This document shows positions 1-5,480 of a DNA stretch of 26,986 bases, piece after piece. A model generated the notes under the pieces. It was not told the DNA's origin, did not search any database, and saw nothing but the letters and a program-made list of their open reading frames with translations. This stretch comes from a virus: positions 1 to 26,986 of the IMG/VR virus record IMGVR_UViG_3300046507_000633. One strand, written 5' to 3'. How positions within the stretch are numbered: the first letter of the stretch is position 1; every line of letters starts with the position of its first letter. The position numbers and the translations under genes were made by a program.

Positions 1-40
1 GCGCCGTGGCGTGATCACGCGCATTCGCTAGCCAGGGAGA

Positions 41-65
41 GCGTCGTGAAACCACGGCGCTTTTT
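41..65 (+). terminator. Rho-independent terminator at left edge
   Basis: An 8-bp stem (41-48 with 53-60, one T-G wobble) closes a 4-base loop and is followed by five T residues (61-65). A longer-range pairing of 1-9 with 52-60 is also possible, with a perfect 12-bp palindrome (9-20) in its loop. It would end rightward transcription entering from outside the window. Confidence 0.6.
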
Positions 66-287
66 CTGCGCACCTGGTGATGCCACGGAGATCCAAGGCG
101 GCCCAGGGTAAACCATGGCTCGGGAGCCGCGGGAGGATATCCTCCTTACCGCCGGTCCAGTGTCGCCTCGGCCAGGCCATGGTCTCCCCTTCCCCAGGCC
201 TTCCGCCGACGCGCGCCTTCCTCGTCCGTTTGCATGCCGTAACGAATTCGCTAATATGCTAATTAGCGAAACGAAAGAGAGACGCAA
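66..287. other. GC-rich non-coding leader with palindromes
   Basis: No convincing gene. The stretch holds a perfect 14-bp palindrome at 132-145 (GGAGGATATCCTCC), a GGCTC/GAGCC hairpin at 117-128, and a segment at about 176-203 resembling 2402-2432 (shared TGGTCTCCCC...CCAGGCC). It ends with a family-A repeat just before the first gene. Confidence 0.4.
243..273. repeat. Family-A repeat A1
   Basis: Two opposed half-sites, CGAATTCGCTAA and TTAGCGAA, separated by ATATGCTAA-like sequence. It lies immediately upstream of the ribosome binding site of the gene starting at 288. Confidence 0.75.
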
Positions 288-599
288 ATGACACAGATCA
301 GCAAAGACCTCTATGACGAACTCGTAAGCGCCGACATGCAAGAGGCGTTCGAGCTCTTCGTGCAGCAGCGCGCCTACTTCGAAGTGCTCAATGTCACAGC
401 CGGCATCGTTGGCCGCGTCGATCGTTGGAGCGACAGTCTGTTCTACAATGCCTCTGATTATTTCGATCATGATGGCAAGCAGTATGCCAGCGTCAAATAC
501 GCTCATCGCATCACCAGCGAATACCATCGCTTTGAAAGCCACGACGAAGCACGCGCCTTCGCCATGACGCTTCTCGCCGACATCGCTCACGACGTCTGA
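288..599 (+). CDS. Hypothetical protein (103 aa)
   Basis: I do not recognise this family. The ATG at 288 follows a purine-rich ribosome binding site (GAAAGAGAG). The protein is soluble, rather acidic, aromatic-rich in the middle (YFEVLN, WSDSLFY, YHRFESHDEA) and has no membrane segment or obvious motif. It stands alone between two family-A repeats, with a repeat upstream that may control it. Its composition is closer to ordinary phage genes than the GG/CC-depleted island further right. A 191-codon antisense frame overlaps it and is taken as a shadow. Confidence 0.7.
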   Translation: MTQISKDLYDELVSADMQEAFELFVQQRAYFEVLNVTAGIVGRVDRWSDSLFYNASDYFDHDGKQYASVKYAHRITSEYHRFESHDEARAFAMTLLADIAHDV

Positions 600-643
600 T
601 CCTCCGCCACATGCGAATTCGTGCCGTCACTCGCCAGATTGCA

Positions 644-664
644 CGAATTCGCTAATTCGCTAAA
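644..664. repeat. Family-A repeat A2
   Basis: Tandem CGAATTCGCTAATTCGCTAA, with a partial copy (GCGAATTCG) at 613-621. It lies 35 bases upstream of the ATG at 699, which is why the shorter start is chosen for the next gene. Confidence 0.8.
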
Positions 665-698
665 ATCAAAGCGTCAACAACGACAGAGAGAACCGAAA

Positions 699-878
699 AT
701 GCTTTATCCAGCTCCTACGACCATCATCCACGTCAAGCCGATGACGCGCACGACCAAAGACCGCCGGCGTCATATGCTCGACCTTGCTGTGACCGTCGCG
801 CATGAAGCGCTCTCTGCCCTGGCGCTCGTCACCTTCGTCTCTGCGATCACGACGATCGCCTTGATCATCCACCACTAG
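699..878 (+). CDS. Small single-span membrane protein (59 aa)
   Basis: The frame is open from 621, but the ATG at 699 is preferred: it follows a GAGAG-type ribosome binding site, and the extra 26 codons would be encoded by a family-A repeat. The N-terminal half is basic (RTTKDRRRH) and polar. The C-terminal part, from about residue 36, is a hydrophobic run (ALSALALVTFVSAITTIAL) ending in IIHH. This suggests one membrane span with the basic segment inside the cell. Function is unknown; small phage inner-membrane proteins of this type include superinfection-exclusion and lysis-control factors, but nothing here chooses between them. A strong terminator follows directly. Confidence 0.65.
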   Translation: MLYPAPTTIIHVKPMTRTTKDRRRHMLDLAVTVAHEALSALALVTFVSAITTIALIIHH

Positions 879-901
879 AGCAACCAGCCCTCCCCACCTA
901 G

Positions 902-936
902 CCAGCCGCGCCTCACCGCCGGCTGGTTTTCTTTTT
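902..936 (+). terminator. Rho-independent terminator after small membrane gene
   Basis: CCAGCCG (902-908) pairs with CGGCTGG (920-926), with an 11-base loop, followed by TTTTCTTTTT. It ends the rightward unit 288-878. Confidence 0.8.
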
Positions 937-1039
937 GCCAACCTGAAACCATGGCGTATAAATCGGGGAACCAAGGCGCATGGCGTGTCGATTCGCCGTC
1001 CTCCGCCGACTCCCGCGCCGCCCGCCTCGCCTATTTGGT

Positions 1040-1101
1040 TAGTCAGTCTAGCTGATCATGCGTATGCTGATAGTCAGTCACACTGATCATTCGTATGCTA
1101 A
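1040..1101. repeat. Tandem 31-bp direct repeat (family C)
   Basis: Two abutting 31-bp copies (1040-1070 and 1071-1101) match at 26 of 31 positions. Shared blocks are TAGTCAGTC, CTGATCAT and CGTATGCT, and each copy carries TGATCA. The pair sits exactly at the left border of the GG/CC-free island. It could be an operator pair, origin iterons or a recombination scar. Confidence 0.75.
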
Positions 1102-1143
1102 CGATGTTACGCGATTCAATCGCATTCGATCGATCATGCACGC

Positions 1144-1169
1144 AAAAAGCGCGCTATCTCTAGCGCGCT
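1144..1169 (-). terminator. Bidirectional terminator ending the minus-strand pair
   Basis: Two copies of AGCGCGCT (1148-1155 and 1162-1169), each self-complementary, form a stem around a 6-base loop. On the minus strand it is followed by five T (complement of 1144-1148); on the plus strand by CGTTTT. It ends transcription of the two minus-strand genes to its right. Confidence 0.8.
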
Positions 1170-1187
1170 CGTTTTCAGTGTGTCGCG

Positions 1188-1364
1188 TCACTCTGCTAGC
1201 GCTTGCTCGCGATAGTTGATGAGCGCGCGAACTTCGTGCGTCTCATAATCGTCATCCAACTCTAAGAGTGCAATGACGTCGCTTTGCGTCATAGAGTTGA
1301 GTGCGATTTTCTCGCGCATTTGCTCGCGCTCGCGACGTTCGCGCTTAGACAGATGAATTCTCAT
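1188..1364 (-). CDS. Hypothetical 58-aa protein without Gly, Pro or Trp
   Basis: A short minus-strand gene. The ATG (1364-1362) follows the leader ACGAAAGCGA, which is also found before the next upstream gene on this strand and supports both starts. The protein is charged and probably all-helical: an N-terminal basic stretch (KRERREREQMREK), then an acidic central part (LLELDDDYETHE). It has no Gly, Pro or Trp, and its coding strand has a single GG, at one codon junction. A strong terminator lies 18 bases past the stop. The arrangement resembles a small DNA-binding or regulatory protein, but I recognise no family. Confidence 0.7.
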   Translation of the reverse strand: MRIHLSKRERREREQMREKIALNSMTQSDVIALLELDDDYETHEVRALINYREQALAE

Positions 1365-1401
1365 AGCATGTTCGCTTTCGTGTCTGTGACTGTCTCTGTG
1401 T

Positions 1402-1429
1402 CTGTGAGCGTGCTTTCACACGCTCACAG
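1402..1429. other. 11-bp stem-loop between the two island genes
   Basis: CTGTGAGCGTG (1402-1412) pairs perfectly with CACGCTCACAG (1419-1429) around a 6-base loop. No T-run follows on either strand, so it may be an RNA-processing or attenuation hairpin rather than a terminator. It abuts a family-B site. Confidence 0.65.
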
Positions 1430-1443
1430 TCAATATTGATTGA
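1429..1443 (-). promoter_or_regulatory. Family-B site B1
   Basis: TCAATATTGA core plus TTGA flank, oriented with the minus-strand genes. It lies between the stop of the 187-aa gene and the 58-aa gene, next to the stem-loop. Confidence 0.6.
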
Positions 1444-2007
1444 TTATGCGAAGCGCGCAGCGATTGCGCTCATAATCTCGTTATCGTTCACAGTATACTT
1501 GTCTTTCGACACTGCTTTAAGCAAGTTCAAAGCGAGCAAAGCGCGCATGTTCATTGAAGTGTGACGCTTCGCAGAGTCATATGCATCTTTACGACGAAAG
1601 TAGAGATGCGCGCGCGACTTGTCGACTTTGATATCTTTATCAAGCGCGATCTCAATATCTTTCGCTTCGAATTGTTCATTGTTCTTGTAGAAGTTCACAA
1701 GCGTGCGCAACACTTCTTCGACGTTGCTCTTAAGCTTGCTCACGTCGCGCTTGTTCACTGCGAATTCGATCATGTGCGCAGTGTTTTCGAGCGCTTTCAT
1801 GTCAAACATGTAGTTAGCGATTTTCTTGTCTTCTGCGAAAGTCTTTGCAACTTCGCAACGTTCAAGCATTGCAGCAACGTCGCTGTTTTGAACAACAAGC
1901 GCGCACTTCGATATGAAGTTAAGAGAGTTTGCGCTCTTGTTGTTCTTCACTTCTACGTCATAGCGATCAGAGAGAGACTGTGCGTATGCGTTGATTACAG
2001 TAGTCAT
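1444..2007 (-). CDS. Hypothetical 187-aa protein without Gly, Pro or Trp
   Basis: The frame is open to 2058, but the ATG at 2007 is preferred because it follows ACGAAAGCGAG, the same leader as the downstream 58-aa gene. The protein is lysine/asparagine/alanine-rich and predicted mostly helical, with a leucine-rich C-terminal region (MRALLALNLLKAVSKDKY) and a central charged helical part. It contains no glycine, no proline and no tryptophan in 187 residues, because GGN, CCN and TGG codons are absent together with every other GG or CC, including across codon junctions. I recognise no family. Base use is unlike the GC-rich genes around it (about 46% GC, very rich in GCGC), suggesting different ancestry or a special DNA-level constraint. 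Confidence 0.75.
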   Translation of the reverse strand: MTTVINAYAQSLSDRYDVEVKNNKSANSLNFISKCALVVQNSDVAAMLERCEVAKTFAEDKKIANYMFDMKALENTAHMIEFAVNKRDVSKLKSNVEEVLRTLVNFYKNNEQFEAKDIEIALDKDIKVDKSRAHLYFRRKDAYDSAKRHTSMNMRALLALNLLKAVSKDKYTVNDNEIMSAIAARFA

Positions 2008-2086
2008 GATGTAACTCGCTTTCGTGTGTTGTTGAGTTGTCGTTGTTGACATGCTCACTAAACGCTTGTTCGCATCGAATGTAAAT

Positions 2087-2110
2087 AGCTAATTCGCTAA
2101 TTCGTGAATT
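2087..2110. repeat. Family-A repeat A3
   Basis: AGCTAATTCGCTAATTCG followed by TGAATT. It lies 80 bases upstream of the minus-strand start at 2007, in the probable promoter region of the island genes. Confidence 0.75.
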
Positions 2111-2532
2111 ATTTTTAGGATAATTGTGTGTGCTGCTATTTGACTCACACAAGCGCAAGGGCGCGCGTTCATGCGTGCGCAGTGTCACACAACGCGCAGC
2201 GCTAGGGATCGCTCGTATGACGCTCTGTGTGTCAGTGTGTGCGCATAGAGTTTGCGAGCGATGCGAAGTCTTAGAGAAAATCGAGCGTGTCGAACGGGAT
2301 GCCTTCTGGCGCCTGAGCAACTCCCGGATCGGACTACCCTTCCTCGTCTCCGGTCGAGACGGACAGCACTCCCTGGGTAGGATCTGTCAACATCCGTCAA
2401 CCTGGTCTCCCCTCCCCTGCTCCAGGCCCGAGGTTCCGGTCTCCCGGTCGTGCTTAGCGAAAGGACGATATCGCTAATTCGCTCCCCAGGCAGATCCTTC
2501 CAGGTTTCCACTACCCATCCTGCATTCAGGCG
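2111..2532. other. Structured non-coding spacer
   Basis: No supported gene in this spacer between divergent units. The first 180 bases retain the GG/CC-poor, GCGC-rich style of the island; from about 2295 the composition switches abruptly to GC-rich. The GC-rich half holds a GTCTC/GAGAC hairpin (2346-2360) and a pair of inverted arms (2372-2386 and 2491-2504, sharing CCTGG..AGGATCTG) about 100 bases apart, which enclose a family-A repeat. An untranslated RNA is possible but not demonstrated. Confidence 0.4.
2471..2483. repeat. Family-A repeat A4
   Basis: TCGCTAATTCGCT, a single short copy in the spacer upstream of the 178-aa gene. Confidence 0.6.
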
Positions 2533-2555
2533 TTCAATCAATATTGACTTATCAT
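2533..2555 (+). promoter_or_regulatory. Family-B site B2
   Basis: Full-length copy: TTCAATCAATATTGACTT followed by ATCAT. It lies about 48 bases upstream of the ATG at 2603 and is one of the best matches to the family consensus. Confidence 0.7.
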
Positions 2556-2602
2556 AATCGCCTGGCTAAGTTCGGCGCGTCATCAACACCCAAGGAACTC
2601 AC

Positions 2603-3139
2603 ATGCAAATCAAGGTCACGCCCGTCGGCATGGTGCACTTCAACAAGTCGGCCATCGACGCTCCTGCCATTCTCGCCCTCGTTCCGACCCGCACCCGCGT
2701 CTACGACGAGGATTTCAGGCTCCACGGAGGTTTTGTGGTGCTGACGGGAAGCGGCGTCGCCTATCGCGACGAAGCAGGCAACGAGGCGCTCTACGCCATC
2801 GAGTCGGTCACGGCCGAGCAGGATCGGATCCGCTTCGACATCGTGCTCGACGCGCTCACCTTCGCCGAGACCCCTGCCAGCGAGGAAGCGGTCTACGGCG
2901 AAGAACCCGCCTGCGAGGCCTGTGACTGCGAACAGGGCTATGTCGGCGAAGAGGTTCAGGTCGAGGAGATCGACGAGGAGCCCCTCACCGTCACCGTCTG
3001 GTATTCGGACGTGGAATATCTGGCTATCAACGACGTCATCGACATCGACGATGAGGACGGCACCCTCGAGCTCTACACGGCAGACGGCTCGCTGATCGTG
3101 CCGAAGCAGGGCTGGACCCACTACGCAATCGCTGAATAG
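2603..3139 (+). CDS. Hypothetical acidic protein (178 aa)
   Basis: The ATG at 2603 has a good ribosome binding site (AAGGAA, spacing 6). The protein is strongly acidic, with Glu/Asp-rich segments in the middle (about residues 90-130) and again near residues 145-155 (DVIDIDDEDG), and a CEACDC cluster near residue 110. The N-terminal part looks beta-rich (MQIKVTPVGMVHF; GGFVVLTGSGVAYRDEAG). No family is recognised. Highly acidic phage proteins can be DNA mimics, but that is speculation here. It is the first gene of a rightward group and is preceded by a family-B site. Confidence 0.75.
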   Translation: MQIKVTPVGMVHFNKSAIDAPAILALVPTRTRVYDEDFRLHGGFVVLTGSGVAYRDEAGNEALYAIESVTAEQDRIRFDIVLDALTFAETPASEEAVYGEEPACEACDCEQGYVGEEVQVEEIDEEPLTVTVWYSDVEYLAINDVIDIDDEDGTLELYTADGSLIVPKQGWTHYAIAE

Positions 3140-3151
3140 CCGTTTCTGGCT

Positions 3152-3174
3152 TTCGCTAATCCGCGAATTCGCTA
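3152..3174. repeat. Family-A repeat A5
   Basis: TTCGCTAATCCGCGAATTCG then CTA. It lies between the 178-aa gene and the P-loop gene, 46 bases before its ATG. The adjacent bases form a small GCTACG/CGTAGC stem. Confidence 0.7.
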
Positions 3175-3219
3175 CGGCAACCCTGTCGTAGCGAGCCTAC
3201 CGTAACCAGGAACGCCCGA

Positions 3220-3783
3220 ATGCCTACCCTTCCCCGCTTTGTCGCCCTCTGTGGCAATCCTCGCGCCGGCAAGTCTGAAGCTCAGAAGATCCTTCAGGAA
3301 GCCTACGGCTACGAGCCGGTCGATGATGGCATGCCACTGCGCGAGATCGCCGTGGAGAAGTTCGGGCTCTCCTGGGAGGACGTGACGACACAGGCAGGCA
3401 AGCTCCGGTATACCGAGATCGCCGGCAACTCGCGCCAGAACCGGGATATCCTCGGTTCGCTCGGCGTCGGGCTCGAGGAACAGTTCGGTGAGATGATCCT
3501 GCCCTTCCTCGCGACCCGCAAGCTCGACCCGGCCAAGCGCTATTCGTTCGGCTCGGTGCGCAAGGTTCAGGGGCACTACTACAAGCAGTTCGATGGCGTG
3601 GTGCTCGAGATCGTCAATCCTGACGCCGGACCCTCGCCATACGCCTTCGACGTCTACGACAAGTCGGCGATCGACGCCCGGATCTTCAACAACATGCTCC
3701 ACCACGGCTTTTCGCCAGAGGTGGCCCGCAAGGATCTGGCAAACAAGCTCCAGTTCGCCCTCGAGGCCTTGGCGGCTCGCTGA
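3220..3783 (+). CDS. P-loop NTPase, possible deoxynucleotide kinase
   Basis: 187 aa, start supported by CAGGAA upstream. Residues about 8-18 form a Walker A loop (LCGNPRAGKSE) straight after the first beta strand, as in phage deoxynucleoside-monophosphate kinases and related P-loop kinases. The remainder is helical and charged, with no ABC signature or helicase motifs. Known role of that family: supplying dNTP precursors, sometimes for modified nucleotides. The exact substrate cannot be read from sequence, so the kinase call is tentative while the P-loop is clear. The stop overlaps the start of the following gene (TGATG), so the two are probably translationally coupled. Confidence 0.7.
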   Translation: MPTLPRFVALCGNPRAGKSEAQKILQEAYGYEPVDDGMPLREIAVEKFGLSWEDVTTQAGKLRYTEIAGNSRQNRDILGSLGVGLEEQFGEMILPFLATRKLDPAKRYSFGSVRKVQGHYYKQFDGVVLEIVNPDAGPSPYAFDVYDKSAIDARIFNNMLHHGFSPEVARKDLANKLQFALEALAAR

Positions 3784-4127
3784 TGCAGGTCTGGTATCAC
3801 GGCAAGCTTCAGGGCGATCTGCACGGCACCCTCAAGATCGTCAATGGCATCGCGTGGTTCGCGGTGATCGAGGATGATGCCATCTTTAACGAATTCGCTA
3901 TTTCGCTAAATACCAGAAATCACGAATTCACTGGCTTCGACAACATGAACTCTGGGCTGGATCCGGAAAACTACATCCTCAAGGAGCTTGGCCTGAAGCC
4001 CGGCGAATACGAGAAGATGACGTTTTTCAACCGCGACGCCTTGCGGGTCACCTGGAGGATCCTCGAGCCACAGAACAACGAGGAGCTCGAGTTTCTCTTC
4101 GACCTGCCGGGGTTTGAGCCGCTATGA
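3783..4127 (+). CDS. Hypothetical protein with in-frame family-A repeat (114 aa)
   Basis: The start overlaps the previous stop by one base (TGATG). No family is recognised. It begins with a beta-rich section (MQVWYHGKLQGDLHGTLKI) and ends acidic (NNEELEFLFDLPGFEPL). The segment NEFAISLNTRNHEF (about residues 36-49) is encoded by a family-A repeat cluster at 3888-3931 that is AT-rich and out of style with the surrounding codons, as though the repeat had been inserted and tolerated in frame. The gene is probably co-transcribed with the P-loop protein. Confidence 0.7.
   Translation: MQVWYHGKLQGDLHGTLKIVNGIAWFAVIEDDAIFNEFAISLNTRNHEFTGFDNMNSGLDPENYILKELGLKPGEYEKMTFFNRDALRVTWRILEPQNNEELEFLFDLPGFEPL
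3888..3931. repeat. Family-A repeat A6 inside a gene
   Basis: AACGAATTCGCTATTTCGCT and then AAAT, followed by CACGAATTCAC at 3921-3931. The cluster lies wholly within the 114-aa coding region. Confidence 0.75.
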
Positions 4128-4280
4128 GCCGGCCTTGCCAATACGACCGAAAAGTGAGACATCACCGTCAGGCGCGGTCCTAGATAGCTCTCTTTCGGGA
4201 AAGTCTGTCGTTGTTGACGCAAATGGGCCGCGCCAACCCTCCCACATCCTAATGGTTTTTTAACCAGACTCCTGCTATAG

Positions 4281-4296
4281 GCGAATTAGCGAATTC
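4281..4296. repeat. Family-A repeat A7 in the parA leader
   Basis: GCGAATTAGCGAATTC ends 20 bases before the parA start codon, with another TTAGCGA at 4311-4317. This is the place expected for an autoregulatory operator or centromere of a par operon. Confidence 0.75.
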
Positions 4297-4316
4297 CCGA
4301 AAAGTAGGATTTAGCG

Positions 4317-4961
4317 ATGCCTCATATCATTTCCTGCCTGTCCCAGAAGGGCGGCGTTGGCAAATCCACCTTATCCCGGCTTGTGGCCCGCACCTTCGCG
4401 TCGAATGGCTGGTCGGTGAAGATCTGCGACTTCAACACCCGGCAGCTCACGTCCGTCGACTGGGTGGCGATGCGCATGCAGGCCGGCATAGAGCCGGCGA
4501 TCGACGCCCAGCCGATGACCTCGATCAAGAGGCTCAACAAGGAGCCCTACGATATGCTGGTCATCGACGGAGCTCCGGACTCCGATCAGAACTCACTCGA
4601 GGCCGCCAGGATCTCGCACCTGGTCGTAATCCCGACCGGCGTGACGGTCGACGACCTGAAGCCCCAGGTAGGCTTTGCCAACGAGCTCGTCCACAAGGGC
4701 GTTCCGCGCGAGAAGCTGCTATTCGTCCTCAATAAGACCGGTATCAGCGATGTGCCGGTGCGCGAGGCGACCCAGTTCCTCCGGGCGCAGGGCTTCCTGG
4801 TGGCTGATACCGATATTTCGACCAAGGATGGCTATCAGATCGCCCAGAACTCGGGTCATGCCATCACCGAGACGAAATATCCGTCGCTGAACCAGCGCGC
4901 TGACGCCTTGGCGACCGAGATCGGCGCCCGGTTCCAGATCTTCATGGATATCGCAGCATGA
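4317..4961 (+). CDS. parA: ParA-family partition ATPase (type Ib)
   Basis: 214 aa. Deviant Walker A KGGVGKST at residues 11-18 with the signature lysine K11, a Walker A'-like CDFNTRQ near residue 38, and Walker B VIDGAP near residue 84 identify a ParA/MinD-class ATPase. Its short length and lack of an N-terminal helix-turn-helix match type Ib ParA proteins, which partner with small ribbon-helix-helix centromere-binding proteins. The next gene, overlapping by ATGA, is exactly such a protein. In the known systems the pair segregates low-copy plasmids or plasmid prophages over the nucleoid. The leader carries a family-A repeat, a candidate operator. The start follows TAGGA. This suggests that the element can exist as an extrachromosomal prophage; the ATPase assignment itself is firm. 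Confidence 0.92.
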   Translation: MPHIISCLSQKGGVGKSTLSRLVARTFASNGWSVKICDFNTRQLTSVDWVAMRMQAGIEPAIDAQPMTSIKRLNKEPYDMLVIDGAPDSDQNSLEAARISHLVVIPTGVTVDDLKPQVGFANELVHKGVPREKLLFVLNKTGISDVPVREATQFLRAQGFLVADTDISTKDGYQIAQNSGHAITETKYPSLNQRADALATEIGARFQIFMDIAA

Positions 4962-5236
4962 GCAAGACCCCGAAACCCTTAGCACCGTCGAGCGCAATCG
5001 TGCCTCCGCCGCCACAGAAGACCGCGTTCAAGTCGCTTGTCGGGCTTGAAACGAGGGCTGAGCAGCCGATCGTCAACGACAACATGAAGAAGACCAACTG
5101 GGCCGACCTGAACTTCAAGGTCGATCCGGAGTTCAAGGTCGAATTCAAGACGGTCGCAGCCTCGCATGGGCTGTCGATGAAGGAGCTGCTTGAGGAAGCC
5201 TACGACCTCTGGAAGAAGAACAAGGCCGCGAAATAA
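4958..5236 (+). CDS. Ribbon-helix-helix partition protein, ParB-like
   Basis: 92 aa, start overlapping the parA stop (ATGA). Residues 1-45 are proline-rich, basic and likely disordered (PKPLAPSSAIVPPPP), the type of tail that stimulates ParA in type Ib systems. Residues about 48-86 follow the RHH pattern: a beta strand (ADLNFKVDPEF), helix 1 (KVEFKTVAASHG), turn, and helix 2 (SMKELLEEAYDLWKK). RHH dimers insert the strand into DNA. Known partners ParG/ParR-type proteins bind the centromere and repress the par promoter. The likely targets here are family-A repeats, by inference. A bidirectional terminator follows immediately. Confidence 0.85.
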   Translation: MSKTPKPLAPSSAIVPPPPQKTAFKSLVGLETRAEQPIVNDNMKKTNWADLNFKVDPEFKVEFKTVAASHGLSMKELLEEAYDLWKKNKAAK

Positions 5237-5240
5237 CGAA

Positions 5241-5266
5241 AAAGGGCGCTAATGCGCCCTTTCTTG
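5241..5266. terminator. Bidirectional terminator between convergent units
   Basis: AAAGGGCGC (5241-5249) pairs with GCGCCCTTT (5254-5262) around TAAT. T-rich tails exist on both strands, so it serves parA/RHH from the left and the helicase pair from the right. Confidence 0.88.
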
Positions 5267-5276
5267 CATTCGTGCT

Positions 5277-5298
5277 TTCGCTAATTCGTTAATCCGCG
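5277..5298. repeat. Family-A repeat A8
   Basis: TTCGCTAATTCGTTAATCCG then CG. It overlaps the 3' end of the small minus-strand gene and lies just beyond the par operon terminator. Confidence 0.7.
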
Positions 5299-5480
5299 GT
5301 TTCGAGAAGGCCGCGCTTCAGGGCACGTTCGACCAGCTTCTCCAGGCGATCGCGCTCGGCCTCGAGCACCTGGATGCGCTCCAGCAGATAGACCTCGGTG
5401 TAGGCCGAAAGGCCACAGGTGTTGAAGAAATGCACCGGATCGGCCAGGCGCGGGGAGGGGGTGGCTTGCTGGACGGTCAT
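5289..5480 (-). CDS. Small coiled-coil protein (63 aa)
   Basis: The ATG at 5480 overlaps the helicase stop (ATGA) and has a strong ribosome binding site (AAGGAAAG), so it is preferred to the longer frame starting at 5513. The C-terminal half is a heptad-like charged helix (YLLERIQVLEAERDRLEKLV, then ERALKRG), likely a coiled coil. The N-terminal part is short and proline-containing. No enzymatic motif. Tight coupling to the helicase gene suggests a helicase partner or oligomerisation factor, but this is context only. Confidence 0.7.
   Translation of the reverse strand: MTVQQATPSPRLADPVHFFNTCGLSAYTEVYLLERIQVLEAERDRLEKLVERALKRGLLETAD

Larger units (their letters stand above)
1039..2117. other. 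GG/CC-dinucleotide-free island
   Basis: Reading every base, only one CC (1256-1257) and no GG occur in this 1079-base stretch; 1258-2117 (860 bases) has none at all. Looser depletion continues to about 2290 (GG at 2118, GGG at 2159 and 2205). With G and C each about 23%, roughly 90 such dinucleotides would be expected in 860 bases. The rule holds in both genes, their codon junctions and the non-coding spacers. Confidence 0.9.

Noticed and set aside
77-262. 61-codon plus-strand frame in the left spacer
   Set aside because: No ribosome binding site, low-complexity Arg/Pro/Ser-rich product, and overlaps palindromes and a family-A repeat.
2124-2541. Frames of 117-118 codons on both strands in the 2.1-2.5 kb spacer
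   Set aside because: Products are Arg/Ser/Thr-rich without motifs, cross the composition break at about 2295, and lack ribosome binding sites.
4128-4316. Gene in the 189-base spacer before parA
   Set aside because: No frame with a ribosome binding site; only a short CTTTC/GAAAG hairpin and the family-A repeat were seen.
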